A stretch of 64,000 nucleotides of DNA from Saccharopolyspora hordei (GTDB lineage: Bacteria > Actinomycetota > Actinomycetes > Mycobacteriales > Pseudonocardiaceae): positions 2,703,001-2,767,000 of the forward strand of contig NZ_JACCFJ010000001.1 of NCBI RefSeq assembly GCF_013410345.1, in the 5' to 3' direction. The notes below the pieces were generated by a model. That model was not told where the DNA came from. It saw only the letters and a list, made by a program, of their open reading frames with translations, and searched no databases. How positions within the stretch are numbered: position 1 is the first letter of the stretch; each line of letters starts with the position of its first letter. The position numbers and the translations under genes were made by a program. This document shows positions 50,404 to 59,748 of the stretch, one piece after another.

Positions 50404-52307
50404 GCCTCGTGGACCGGGTGCGGCTCGGCGCCACCGAGGCGCCGTCCCGAGTGCTGTTCGGGCCGCACGAGACGAACCTCGGGCGCGGACGGGCGCTGTC
50501 GGACCGGCACGTCGCCTACTACCGGGCGCGCGCCGCGGGTGGTGCGGGCGTGGTCGTCACCGAGACGGCCAGCGTGCACGACTCGGACTGGCCCTACGAG
50601 CGGGCACCGCTGGCCGCCGAGTGCGGCCCGGGGTGGGCCGCGATCGCTGACGCCTGCCGCCCGCACGGCACGGTCGTGCTCGCCGGGCTCGGCCACGCCG
50701 GGTCGCAGGGTTCGTCGGCGTTCTCCCAGCGAGCGCTGTGGGCTCCCTCCCGGGTGCCGGACGTGGTCAGCCGCGAGCTGCCCGTGGAGGTCGAGCAGGA
50801 CGAGATCGACGCGCTGGTGGCGGGTTTCGCCGCCGCCACCCGGTCGGCCGTGCGCGCCGGGTTGCACGGCGTGGAGCTCGAGGCCGGGCAGTTCTCCCTG
50901 CTGCGCCAGTTCCTCTCCGGGCTGACCAACCACCGCTCCGACGACTACGGCGAGGACCGGACGCGGTTGCTGCGCGAGGTGCTGTCCGCGGTCCGGGAGG
51001 CCGCCGGGGACGGCGTCGTGGGGCTGCGGCTGAGCTGCGACGAACTCGCCCCGTGGGCGGGCATCACCCCGGAGCGGGCGACCGGCGTCGCCCGCGCGGT
51101 GGCGGACCGCGTCGACTACCTCGCGGTGGTGCGCGGGTCGGCGATGGCGACCTCAGCGACCCGACCGGACCTGCACACCGAACCCGGTTTCAACGTCGAA
51201 CTCTGCCGCCGGGTCCGCGACGCCGTGCACGGGTGCGAGCACCCGCCACTCGTGGTCCTGCAGGGCAGCGTCGTGGACCCGGCCCAGGCGCAGCGGGCCC
51301 TGGACGACGGGGTCGCGGACCTGGTCGAGATGACCCGCGCGCAGATCGCCGAACCCCGGCTGGTCGAGCTGGTCCGGTCCGGCCGCGCGGAGCAGGTCCG
51401 GCCGTGCCTGCTGTGCAACCAGAAGTGCCGGGTGCGGGACGACCGCAACCCGATCGTCTCCTGCGTCGTCGAGCCGTTCAGCGGCCACGAGGCCACCGAG
51501 GAGGTCGGCACCGCTGCGGCTCCGCGTGAGGTGCTCGTCGTCGGCGGTGGCCCGGCCGGGTTGGAAGCCGCGCGCGTGCTGGCGCAGCAGGGGCACGCGG
51601 TGGAGATCGTGGAACGCGCGGACCGGCTCGGCGGGGCGGTGCTGCTCGCGGCGGAGGTGGCGGGCCGGCAGCGGCTGCGCCGCATCACCGACTGGCTGGA
51701 GGCCGAGGTCCGCCGCCTCGGCGTGCGCGTCACCCTCGGCACGGAGGTCACCGACGCGGACCTCCTCGGCCGGGACGCGGTGGTCGCGACCGGGTCGGTG
51801 CCGGGGCCGCGTCCCTACCGCGAGCTCGGCGGCACCGTCCTCGACGTCACCGAGGTGCTGGCGGGCGAGGTGCTGCCGGAGGGGCCGGTCGTGGTGTTCG
51901 ACCCGGTCGGTGACGCGGTGGGCGTCGGGGTCGCCGAGCTGTTCGCCGCGCGGGGCCGGGAGACCGCCCTCGTCACCCAGGACCAGGTCGTGGGCACCCA
52001 GCTCGCCCTGACCGGGGACCTGGCCGACGCCAACGCGCGGCTGCAGCGCGCGGGGGTGCGGCTGGAGAAGCGCTCCCTGCTGCGCGAGGTGCACCCCGAC
52101 CACGTGGTGCTGGAGGACGTCTTCACCGCCGAGCGCCGGGACGCGCCCTGCGCCGTCGTTGTCCACTGTGGACACCGGTTGCCGAACGCGGAGCCGGCCG
52201 GTGCGGTGCGCGCCGGGGACTGCGTGGCGCCCCGCACGATCCACGAAGCCGTCCTGGAGGGCCGCCGCGCCGCGCACCGGGTCACCGCGCTGGAGGGGGT
52301 GCGATGA
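50400..52307 (+). CDS. Mycofactocin-associated FadH/OYE-family oxidoreductase 1
   Basis: This 635-residue iron-sulfur flavoprotein resembles 2,4-dienoyl-CoA reductase. It has an N-terminal old-yellow-enzyme TIM barrel (about 1-330; FMN), a 4Fe-4S ligand set CLLCNQKC with a fourth Cys in IVSCVVEP, and a C-terminal FAD/NAD-binding domain (EVLVVGGGPAGLEAARVL). The residues HETNLGRGRALSD replace the usual HLTN-type substrate loop. It overlaps mftC and the next gene by four bases each and is a tandem paralogue of the next gene. Its substrate is unknown; coupling to mycofactocin is inferred from position. Confidence 0.88.
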   Translation: MSLVDRVRLGATEAPSRVLFGPHETNLGRGRALSDRHVAYYRARAAGGAGVVVTETASVHDSDWPYERAPLAAECGPGWAAIADACRPHGTVVLAGLGHAGSQGSSAFSQRALWAPSRVPDVVSRELPVEVEQDEIDALVAGFAAATRSAVRAGLHGVELEAGQFSLLRQFLSGLTNHRSDDYGEDRTRLLREVLSAVREAAGDGVVGLRLSCDELAPWAGITPERATGVARAVADRVDYLAVVRGSAMATSATRPDLHTEPGFNVELCRRVRDAVHGCEHPPLVVLQGSVVDPAQAQRALDDGVADLVEMTRAQIAEPRLVELVRSGRAEQVRPCLLCNQKCRVRDDRNPIVSCVVEPFSGHEATEEVGTAAAPREVLVVGGGPAGLEAARVLAQQGHAVEIVERADRLGGAVLLAAEVAGRQRLRRITDWLEAEVRRLGVRVTLGTEVTDADLLGRDAVVATGSVPGPRPYRELGGTVLDVTEVLAGEVLPEGPVVVFDPVGDAVGVGVAELFAARGRETALVTQDQVVGTQLALTGDLADANARLQRAGVRLEKRSLLREVHPDHVVLEDVFTAERRDAPCAVVVHCGHRLPNAEPAGAVRAGDCVAPRTIHEAVLEGRRAAHRVTALEGVR

Positions 52308-54253
52308 GCGAGTACCGCTACCTGTTCTCACCGCTGCGCCTCGGCCCGCTGACCCTGCGCAACCGGATCGTCTTCTCCGCGCACCTGACGAACTACGCCC
52401 ACGACGGGCTCCCCACCGAGCAGCACGCCGCCTACTACGCGGCGCGCGCCGCGGGCGGTGCCGGGCTGGTCATCACCGAGGAGCACTCGACCCACCCGAC
52501 CGACTGGCCCTACGAGAAGCTGATCCACGGCTTCCGGCCCGAGGTGGTGCCCGGCTACCGGCAGATCACCGAGGCCGTCCACGCCCACGACGTCCCGGTC
52601 CTCGCGCAGCTCAACCACAACGGCGGGCAGGCGTCCTCGATGTACTCGCGGCTGCCGGTGTGGGCGCCGTCGCCGGTGCCGGACCCGATGTTCCGCGAGG
52701 TGCCCAAGGCGATCGACGCGCACGAGATCGCCGAGGTCGTCGCCGGGTACGGCACCGTGGCCGGGCACTGCGCGGACGGCGGTTTCGACGGTGTCGAACT
52801 GCAGTGCTCGCACTCCTCGATCGTGCGCGGGTTCCTCTCCCCGGCGACGAACACCCGCACCGACGCCTACGGCGGTGCGCTGGCCAACCGGGCGCGGATC
52901 CTGCTGGAGATCATCGACGTGGTCCGGGAGGCGATCGGCCCGGAGCGGGCCCTCGGCGTCCGGTTGTGCGGTGACGAGCTGATCGAGGGAGGCACCACCA
53001 TCGACGAGGCCGTCGAGGTCGCACGGATGGTGGAGGCCACCGGCAAGGTCGACTACATCAACACCTCGATCGGCGTGGCCACCGCCACGCTCCACATGAT
53101 CGAGGCGTCCATGACCGTGCCGCCCGGGTACGCGCTGTTCATCGCCAACGCCCTCCGCCGCGCGGTGGACCTGCCGGTGGTGGGCGTGGGCCGGATCAAG
53201 GACCCCGCGCAGGCCGAACGCGCGCTGGAGGAGGGGCACTGCGACCTGGTCGGCGTGGTGCGCGGCCAGATCGCCGACCCGGACTTCGCCGCCAAGGCCC
53301 GCTCCGGGCACCGCAACGACATCCGGACCTGCCTGTCCTGCAACCAGGAGTGCGTCGGGCGGATGGGCCTCAACCGCTGGCTCGGGTGCATCGAGAACCC
53401 GCGCACCGGCAAGGAGGCCACCGCGCTGCCCGTGCCGGGCGTCCGCAAGCGGGTGCTCGTCGTCGGCGGGGGACCGGCCGGTCTGCAGGCGGCGGCGACC
53501 GCCGCCGAGCGCGGCCACCACGTCACCCTGTTCGAGCGCGCCCCCACCACCGGCGGCCAGGTGGCGGTCGCGGCGAGCGTGCCCAGCCGCGCGGAGTTCC
53601 TCGACGTGGTGCGCAACCTCCGCGCGGAATGCGAGCGCAACGGTGTCGACGTCAAGACCGGCGTGAGCGCCACCGCGGAGATGCTGCGCGAGGAGCACCC
53701 CGACGTGGTCGTGCTGGCCACCGGCGCCCGCCCGCAGCCGGTCCACTGGGCCGGCGGTGCGGACCGGGTCGTCGACGTCCGCGACGTGCTGGAGCGGCGC
53801 GCCGAGCCCACGGGCGACGTGCTGGTGGTCGACGAACTCGGTTTCCACCAGGCGGCGTCGGTCGCCGAGTGGCTGGCCGACCGCGGCTGCCGGGTGCAGA
53901 TCACCACCCCGGGCATGGTGGTGTGCCAGGACCTGGGCGTGACCCTGGACATGGAGACCTTCCAGCTCCGCGCGCACGCCAAGGGCATCGGGCAGCGCAC
54001 CGACGAGGTCGTGGTGTCCGCCGTCGGCGAGCCCGGCGGCGTGGTCCTGCAGGTCCTCAAGCACACCACGGGGGAGACGACCGAGGAGCGCTTCGACTGG
54101 GTCGTCTGCGCGGTGCACCAGGAGCCCGAGGACGAGCTGTGGCACGCGCTCAAGGGCTCGGCGTTCGCGGTCCACCGCGTCGGCGACTGCGTCACGCCGC
54201 GCCGCGCGCACGCGGCGGTGGTGGAGGGACATCGAGTGGCGGTGGGACTGTGA
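52304..54253 (+). CDS. Mycofactocin-associated FadH/OYE-family oxidoreductase 2
   Basis: This 649-residue relative of the preceding protein has the same three-part layout. The TIM barrel opens FSPLRLGPLTLRNRIVFSAHLTNYAHDG. The iron-sulfur ligands are CLSCNQEC and WLGCIENP, followed by the Rossmann motif RVLVVGGGPAGLQAAATAAERG. Its N-terminus is closer to standard dienoyl-CoA reductases than that of paralogue 1. It overlaps its neighbours by four bases on both sides. The tandem pair may form a heterodimer or act on two substrates; the sequence does not tell which. Confidence 0.88.
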   Translation: MSEYRYLFSPLRLGPLTLRNRIVFSAHLTNYAHDGLPTEQHAAYYAARAAGGAGLVITEEHSTHPTDWPYEKLIHGFRPEVVPGYRQITEAVHAHDVPVLAQLNHNGGQASSMYSRLPVWAPSPVPDPMFREVPKAIDAHEIAEVVAGYGTVAGHCADGGFDGVELQCSHSSIVRGFLSPATNTRTDAYGGALANRARILLEIIDVVREAIGPERALGVRLCGDELIEGGTTIDEAVEVARMVEATGKVDYINTSIGVATATLHMIEASMTVPPGYALFIANALRRAVDLPVVGVGRIKDPAQAERALEEGHCDLVGVVRGQIADPDFAAKARSGHRNDIRTCLSCNQECVGRMGLNRWLGCIENPRTGKEATALPVPGVRKRVLVVGGGPAGLQAAATAAERGHHVTLFERAPTTGGQVAVAASVPSRAEFLDVVRNLRAECERNGVDVKTGVSATAEMLREEHPDVVVLATGARPQPVHWAGGADRVVDVRDVLERRAEPTGDVLVVDELGFHQAASVAEWLADRGCRVQITTPGMVVCQDLGVTLDMETFQLRAHAKGIGQRTDEVVVSAVGEPGGVVLQVLKHTTGETTEERFDWVVCAVHQEPEDELWHALKGSAFAVHRVGDCVTPRRAHAAVVEGHRVAVGL

Positions 54254-55191
54254 GCGAGCTCCCCGACGTGCTGGCCGTCGTGGTGGTCCGCGACGGCGCG
54301 CTGCCCAGCGGCGCGGACGAAGCCGCCGCCGAGTGCGGGGGAGCGGTGCTGCTGGCCGGCACCGGAACCCGGTCGGCGGCCCGTGCGCTGACCGCAGCGA
54401 GGACGGTGTGGACGAGCGAGGTGCCGCGGGTGGCGCTCGGCGCGCTGGCCGCGGCGCTCGCCCCGGTGCTGCGCGACGTCGGCGTCGTGCTGCTCCCCGC
54501 GTCCCCCGACGGCCGCGACCTCGCGCCCCGGCTGGCGTTCTGCGCGGACCGCCCGCTGTTCGCCGGTGCGACCCGGTGCACCCCGACGCACGTCGAACTG
54601 TCCAGGGTGGACGACCGATTGGCGGTGGAGGTGCGGATCGACGGCCCGGCCGTGGTGACGCTCGAGCCCGGTGCGCGCGGGGTACCCGCCCCGGTGCCGC
54701 CCCCGGAACCGCGGGACCTGCCCGTGGAGCTGCCCGAGGACGTCCTCGACGCCGAGACCGTCGCGGTCCTCGACCCCGACCCGGAGACGGTCGAGCTCAC
54801 CGAGGCGTCACGGATCCTCGGCGCGGGCGCGGGCCTGGTGCGGCCGGGCGAGGACGGCACCGCGGTGATGCGCACCCTCACCGAGGTCGCCGCCGCGCTC
54901 GGGGCCTCCGCCGGGGCGACCCGGGTGGTCACCGACGCCGGGTGGGCCGACCACGACCGCCAGATCGGCACCACCGGGGTGCTGGTCGACCCCGACCTCT
55001 ACGTGGCGTTCGGCGTCTCGGGCGCGCCCCAGCACGTCGGCGGGCTCGGTCGCCCCCAGCACGTGGTCAGCGTCAACACCGACCCGTCGTGCCCGATGAC
55101 GGCGATGGCGGACCTCGGCATCGTCGCCGACGCGCCCGAGGTCCTGCGCGAACTCGCGCGCCGACTGGACGGAGCCGCCGATGAGCGTTGA
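54250..55191 (+). CDS. Electron transfer flavoprotein alpha subunit-like (FixB-like)
   Basis: This 313-residue protein has a C-terminal ETF-alpha FAD domain: ILGAGAGL, GATRVVTDAGWADHDRQIGTTG, AFGVSGAPQHVGGL and SVNTDPSCPMTAMADLGIVAD line up with the family FAD-binding blocks. The N-terminal half is more divergent. GTG 54250 overlaps the upstream stop by four bases; the stop overlaps the FixC-like gene by 11. With the EtfB-like protein it should form an electron carrier within the mycofactocin operon. Divergence suggests a dedicated partner rather than the housekeeping ETF. Confidence 0.88.
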   Translation: MSELPDVLAVVVVRDGALPSGADEAAAECGGAVLLAGTGTRSAARALTAARTVWTSEVPRVALGALAAALAPVLRDVGVVLLPASPDGRDLAPRLAFCADRPLFAGATRCTPTHVELSRVDDRLAVEVRIDGPAVVTLEPGARGVPAPVPPPEPRDLPVELPEDVLDAETVAVLDPDPETVELTEASRILGAGAGLVRPGEDGTAVMRTLTEVAAALGASAGATRVVTDAGWADHDRQIGTTGVLVDPDLYVAFGVSGAPQHVGGLGRPQHVVSVNTDPSCPMTAMADLGIVADAPEVLRELARRLDGAADER

Positions 55192-56476
55192 GCGGGTGGA
55201 CGCGGTGGTCGTCGGCGCCGGACCGGCCGGTTCGGCGGCCGCGCTGGAGCTGGCCCGCGCCGGGCGCAGCGTCGTCCTGCTGGAGCGCGGCCCGTTCCCC
55301 GGCAGCAAGAACGTCTACGGCGGCGTCGTCCACGGTCGCGTCCTCGACGAGGTCCTGCCGAACTGGTGGGAGGAGGTGCCGGTGCAGCGCTGGGTCACCC
55401 GCCGCAGCACGGTGGTGCTCACCGACACCCAAGCGCTCAGCGTCGACTTCCGCACCCAGGACTGGGCGCACGCGCCGCACAACGGCATGACGACCTACCG
55501 CGCCGACTTCGACTCCTGGCTCGCGGGCAAGGCCGTGGCGGCCGGGGCGCAGCTGGTGACGTCCACAGTGGCCACCGAGCTGCTGCGCGAAGGAGGGCGT
55601 GTCGTCGGGGTCCGCACCGACCGGCCGGACGGTGACATCCGCGCCGAGGTCGTCATCGCCTGCGACGGTGTCAACTCGTTCCTGGCCAAGCAAGCCGGTC
55701 TGCTGCCCACCACCGACCCCGAGCACCACACCCTCGGCGTCAAGGAGACCCTCGCGCTGCCGCGCCGCAGCATCGAGGAGCGGTTCGGGCTGCGCGGCGA
55801 CGAGGGCGCGGACTTCGAGGTCCTCGGCTGCACCGGCGGCATCCCGGGCGGCGGGTTCCTCTACACCAACCGGGACACCGTCAGCATCGGCGTGGTGCTG
55901 TCGCTGACCGGGCTGGCCGAGTCGGGTCGCCGTCCCGAGGACGTGCTCGCCGACTTCAAGGCCCACCCCGCGATCGCGCCCTACCTGCGCGGCTCGGAAC
56001 TCGAGGAGTACTCGGCGCACCTCATCCCGGAAGGCGGCTACCGCAGCATGCCGCCGCTGAGCACCGACGGCATGCTCATCGCCGGGGACGCGGCGGCGAT
56101 GTGCCTGGCCGCCGGGATCTGGCTGGAGGGCGTCAACTTCGCCATCGGTTCCGGGCTGGCCGCCGGGCGCGCGGCCGCCGACGCGATCGCCGCGGGCAGC
56201 CGCGACCTGAGCGGCTACCGCACGCGGCTGGAGGACGGCTTCGTCCTCACCGACCACCAGAACCTGCAGCGCGCACCCCGCCTGGTGCTCTCCGACCGGG
56301 TCCAGCGGCAGTACCCGAAGCTGCTGTGCGACCTGGCGCAGGAGGTCTTCACGGTCCGCAACCCGGAACCGAAACCAGGGCTGCGCAAGCTGTTCCGCCG
56401 CACCATCGCCCGCCACGGCCTCCGCCTGCGCGACCTCGCCGCGGACGCCTGGGCGGGGTTCCGGACCTTCGGCTGA
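55181..56476 (+). CDS. FixC-like ETF:quinone oxidoreductase flavoprotein
   Basis: This 431-residue flavoprotein opens with VVGAGPAGSAAALELARAG, has RGPFPGSKNVYGGVV after the cofactor strand, and ends without the C-terminal ferredoxin domain of ETF-QO, matching FixC. Its hydrophobic loops probably let it dock to the membrane and reduce quinone. ATG 55181 lies inside the end of the EtfA-like gene. It is followed after 9 bases by its ferredoxin partner, so electrons can pass ETF to FixC/FixX to quinone. Confidence 0.9.
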   Translation: MSVERVDAVVVGAGPAGSAAALELARAGRSVVLLERGPFPGSKNVYGGVVHGRVLDEVLPNWWEEVPVQRWVTRRSTVVLTDTQALSVDFRTQDWAHAPHNGMTTYRADFDSWLAGKAVAAGAQLVTSTVATELLREGGRVVGVRTDRPDGDIRAEVVIACDGVNSFLAKQAGLLPTTDPEHHTLGVKETLALPRRSIEERFGLRGDEGADFEVLGCTGGIPGGGFLYTNRDTVSIGVVLSLTGLAESGRRPEDVLADFKAHPAIAPYLRGSELEEYSAHLIPEGGYRSMPPLSTDGMLIAGDAAAMCLAAGIWLEGVNFAIGSGLAAGRAAADAIAAGSRDLSGYRTRLEDGFVLTDHQNLQRAPRLVLSDRVQRQYPKLLCDLAQEVFTVRNPEPKPGLRKLFRRTIARHGLRLRDLAADAWAGFRTFG

Positions 56477-56485
56477 GGAGCACGC

Positions 56486-56773
56486 ATGTACCACGAGACG
56501 TCCTTCGCGGACCGGATGTCCACTGTGGAGTTCGACGTCGGGGAGCGCCCGCACATCACGGTCGACACCGAGGTCTGCCGGTCCTGCACCACCAAGGCGT
56601 GCGTCCCGGCGTGCCCGGCGAAGCTGTTCGTGCCCACCGACGACGGCGGGATCCTGTTCAACTACGAGCAGTGCTTCGAGTGCGGCACCTGCTACCAGCT
56701 GTGCAACTCCGCGGGCGCCATCACCTGGACCTACCCCGACGGCGGGCACGGCGTCGTGTTCCGGAAGGGCTGA
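56486..56773 (+). CDS. FixX-like ferredoxin
   Basis: This 95-residue protein has two Cys clusters. CRSC with CVPACP places Cys at about 31, 34, 39 and 43, and CFECGTCYQLC places Cys at 63, 66, 69 and 73. This gives up to two 4Fe-4S sites, whereas classical FixX has a degenerate first site. GGAG precedes ATG 56486. It would relay electrons between the FixC-like flavoprotein and quinone or another acceptor. Confidence 0.9.
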   Translation: MYHETSFADRMSTVEFDVGERPHITVDTEVCRSCTTKACVPACPAKLFVPTDDGGILFNYEQCFECGTCYQLCNSAGAITWTYPDGGHGVVFRKG

Positions 56774-56774
56774 C

Positions 56775-57629
56775 ATGCACATCGTCGCAGCGCTGAGCTG
56801 GTCCTGGCAGCGGGTCCGCGTGGACCCGCTCACCGGTGACCTCGACGCCGACCACCGGGGCGCCGGGGCCGCCGAGCTCGCGGCGCTCGAGCACGCCCTC
56901 CGGCTCGCCGACGAGCTGGACGGCTCGGTGCTGGCGGTGGTGGTCGGGCCACCGGAGGCGGACGAGGTGCTGCAGACCGCGCTGGCCGCCGGAGCCGACG
57001 ACGCGGTCCGCGTCGAGCGCGACACCCCGCTCGAGCCCCGCTGGCTGGCGGCGAACGGGGCGGACACGGCGCGCGCGATCGCCGGCGCGTTGCCCACGAC
57101 CCCGGACCTGGTGCTGTGCGGCGACCGGTCGTCCGACGGGGCGACCGGTGCGACACCGGCGTTCCTGGCCGCCCGCCTCGGTGCCGCCCAGGCGCTGGGC
57201 GTGGTCGAGCTGCAGACCGACGGGCGCGCGGTGCTCGCCCACCGGAGGCTGGACGGCGGCCGTCGGGAGGTCCTCCGCCTGCCCACCCCGGCGGTCGTCT
57301 CCGTCGAGGGCGGTGTGCGCCTGCGCCGGGCGAGCCTGCCTGCGGTGCTCGCCGCGCAGCGCGCCCCGATCCGCTCGGTGCCGTTCCAGGCCCGGCCGCA
57401 GCCGGTGGTCTCCGCGCGCCCGCGCCGCCCGCGGCCGCGGGAGCTGCCGCCGCCGTCGGGAGCTGCCGCGCACGACCGGATCGTGGAGCTGACCGGCGCG
57501 CTCGTCGAGCGCACCCCGCCGACGGTCGTCGGTCCGCTCCCACCGGCGGAGGCCGCCGACGCGCTGCTGGAGTACCTGCAGCGCCACGGCTACCACGAAA
57601 GGCCCCGAGGAGAGGAGAGCGCACCATGA
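56775..57629 (+). CDS. Electron transfer flavoprotein beta subunit-like (FixA-like)
   Basis: This 284-residue ETF-beta fold protein has LEHALRLADELDGSVLAVVVGP, ALAAGADDAVRVE, DLVLCGDRSSDGATGATPAFLAARLG and a C-terminal tail (PRPRELPPPSGAAAHDRIVELTG onwards) that ends in a helix, AADALLEYLQRHGY, likely to embrace the alpha partner. It sits one base after the ferredoxin stop. Its own stop overlaps the SDR gene by four bases. The order alpha-FixC-FixX-beta differs from the classical fixABCX order. Confidence 0.87.
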   Translation: MHIVAALSWSWQRVRVDPLTGDLDADHRGAGAAELAALEHALRLADELDGSVLAVVVGPPEADEVLQTALAAGADDAVRVERDTPLEPRWLAANGADTARAIAGALPTTPDLVLCGDRSSDGATGATPAFLAARLGAAQALGVVELQTDGRAVLAHRRLDGGRREVLRLPTPAVVSVEGGVRLRRASLPAVLAAQRAPIRSVPFQARPQPVVSARPRRPRPRELPPPSGAAAHDRIVELTGALVERTPPTVVGPLPPAEAADALLEYLQRHGYHERPRGEESAP

Positions 57630-58408
57630 GCCGGGTCGCGGTCGTCACCGGTGCGGCGCGCGGGATCGGTGCGGCGGTGGTCCGGCAGCTCGCCGGCAGC
57701 GGCTGGCGGGTGGTCGCGGTCGACGTCTGCGCGGACCTGCCCGGCGCCGACTACTCGCTGGGCACCCGCGAGCAGCTGCGGGAGCTGGCGGAGCAGTGGC
57801 CCGACGCGGTGCGCGACGTCGTCGCCGACGTCCGCGACGAGGCCGCCGTCCGGCGGGCCGTCGAGGTGGCCGTGACCGAGTTCGGGGGCGTCGACGCCGC
57901 GGTCGCCGCGGCCGCGGTCATGGCGGGCGGCCGGCCGCTGTGGGAGACCACCGACGAGGAGTGGGACGCGCTGTTCGACGTCGGCGTGCGGGGCGTGGCG
58001 AACCTGGCCCGCGCCACCGTGCCGGTGATGCTGGAGAAGCCGCAGCCGCGCACCGGCCGGTTCGTCGCGCTGGCGTCCTCGGCCGCGCACCGCGGCCTCT
58101 ACCACCTCGCCGGGTACAACGCCGCCAAGCACGCCGTGGTCGGCCTCGTCCGCGGGCTGGCCACCGACCTGCGCGGCACCGGGATCACCGCCACCGCGGT
58201 CTCCCCGGGGTCGACCCGCACCGACATGCTCACCGCCACCGCGGCCTGCTACGACCTGGCCGACGTCGAGGAGTTCAGCCGGCACCAGCTCGTCGAGCGG
58301 CTGCTGGAACCGGAGGAGGTCGCGGCGGCGGTGTGCTGGCTGTGCGCGGAGGAGTCCTCGGCGATCACCGGCACCGTGGTGCACGCCGACGGAGGGTTCA
58401 CCGCATGA
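57626..58408 (+). CDS. Mycofactocin-coupled SDR-family oxidoreductase
   Basis: This 260-residue SDR has TGAARGIG, a cofactor strand VVAVDVCADLPGADYSLGT followed by REQLREL, a catalytic Ser in ASSAAHRG and YNAAK. The stretch of about 20 extra residues after DVCADLP is typical of mycofactocin-coupled SDRs, which retain their nicotinamide and pass electrons to mycofactocin. It overlaps the ETF-beta-like and mftF genes. It is the most obvious cofactor-using dehydrogenase inside the operon. The alcohol substrate is unknown. Confidence 0.9.
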   Translation: MSRVAVVTGAARGIGAAVVRQLAGSGWRVVAVDVCADLPGADYSLGTREQLRELAEQWPDAVRDVVADVRDEAAVRRAVEVAVTEFGGVDAAVAAAAVMAGGRPLWETTDEEWDALFDVGVRGVANLARATVPVMLEKPQPRTGRFVALASSAAHRGLYHLAGYNAAKHAVVGLVRGLATDLRGTGITATAVSPGSTRTDMLTATAACYDLADVEEFSRHQLVERLLEPEEVAAAVCWLCAEESSAITGTVVHADGGFTA

Positions 58409-59748
58409 CGCTCCGCTTGGTGCCCGACCCGGGACTCCGCCGCTTCGCCTCCGGCCGCACCCTCGCCGGTGGGTCCCCGTTCCGCGTGCTCCGGCTGAGC
58501 ACGGCGGGCGCGCTGCTGGTCGACCGGTGGTTGGCGGGCGAGCCGGTGACCACCGGTGCCGACCTGGCGCACCGCCTGGTCCGGGCGGGCATGGTGCACC
58601 CCCGCTACGAGCGGTCGGGGTTCGGCCCCGAGGACGTGACGCTGGTGCTGCCAGTGCGCGACGACCACCCCCAGGCCCCGGAGGGGGCGATCGTCGTGGA
58701 CGACGGCTCCCGGCGCCCGGTCCCGGGCGCGGCGGTGCGGCACGAGGTGCCCCGCGGCCCCGCAGCGGCCCGCAACGCCGGGTTGGCGCTGGTCACCACA
58801 CCGCTGGTGGCGTTCCTCGACGCCGACGTCCGGACCGGGCCGGGCTGGCTCGACCCGCTGCTGCGGCACTTCGAGGACCCCGACGTGGCGGCGGTGGCGC
58901 CCCGCGTCCGCAGCACCCCCGGTGCCACCGCGCTCGCCCGCTACGAGTCGGTCCGCTCGCCGCTGGACCTCGGCGACCAGCCGGCCGCGGTGCACCCGGG
59001 CGGCCGGATCAGCTACGTGCCCACGGCGGCGCTGGTGGCCCGTACCGAGGTGCTCCGTGAGGTGGGTGGGTTCGACGAGGGCCTCCGCTTCGGCGAGGAC
59101 GTCGACCTGGTCTGGCGGCTGGCCCAGCACCACCAGGTGCGCTACGAACCCGCCGTCGAGGTGCACCACCAGCCGCGCCGGTCCTGGCGAGCCCTGCTGC
59201 GCCAGCGCTACGCCTACGGCACGTCCGCCGGGCCGCTCGCCGCCCGCCACGGCACCGCGGTCGCCCCGCTGCGGACCTCGCTGTGGAGCGCGGCCGCCTG
59301 GGCCCTGCTCGGCGCGCGGCGGCCCGGCCTGGCCCTGGCGGTCACCGGCGGCGCGGCGGCCCTGCTGGCCCGCAAGCTGCACCGCACCGGCGTCACCCCG
59401 GCCGAGTCGCTGCGCCTGGTGGCGCACGGGACCCTCGGCACGGGCCGCGCCCTGGCCGACGCGATCGGCAGGCCCTGGGCCCCGGTCGCGGTGCCCCTGC
59501 TGGCCGCGAGCCGCCGCGGGCGACGGGTGCTGGCCGCGGTGGCGCTGCGGCACCTGCTGGACTGGAGCCGCGAGCGCCCACCGCTGGACCCGGTGAGCTG
59601 GACCCTGGCCCGCCTCGCCGACGACGCCGCCTACGGCTGCGGAGTGCTCCGCGGCGCGCTCGGCGACCGCACCGCGGCCCCGCTGCTGCCGGTGCTCACC
59701 GACGTCGGCCGCCGCAGCAGCGTCCCGGTCTCGGGGGAGCAGCGGTGA
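58405..59748 (+). CDS. mftF: MftF, mycofactocin glycosyltransferase
   Basis: This 447-residue family 2-type glycosyltransferase has VVDDGSRRPVPG, PRGPAAARNAGL, FLDADVRTGPGWL (DxD-type metal site) and DEGLRFGEDVDLVWRL. It ends in a hydrophobic, membrane-associated region (ALALAVTGGAAALLAR). It adds beta-1,4-linked glucose units to the mycofactocin core. ATG 58405 overlaps the SDR stop, and the stop overlaps mftE (GTGA). Its place before mftE, downstream of a redox block, differs from the mftABCDEF order in mycobacteria. Confidence 0.93.
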   Translation: MTLRLVPDPGLRRFASGRTLAGGSPFRVLRLSTAGALLVDRWLAGEPVTTGADLAHRLVRAGMVHPRYERSGFGPEDVTLVLPVRDDHPQAPEGAIVVDDGSRRPVPGAAVRHEVPRGPAAARNAGLALVTTPLVAFLDADVRTGPGWLDPLLRHFEDPDVAAVAPRVRSTPGATALARYESVRSPLDLGDQPAAVHPGGRISYVPTAALVARTEVLREVGGFDEGLRFGEDVDLVWRLAQHHQVRYEPAVEVHHQPRRSWRALLRQRYAYGTSAGPLAARHGTAVAPLRTSLWSAAAWALLGARRPGLALAVTGGAAALLARKLHRTGVTPAESLRLVAHGTLGTGRALADAIGRPWAPVAVPLLAASRRGRRVLAAVALRHLLDWSRERPPLDPVSWTLARLADDAAYGCGVLRGALGDRTAAPLLPVLTDVGRRSSVPVSGEQR

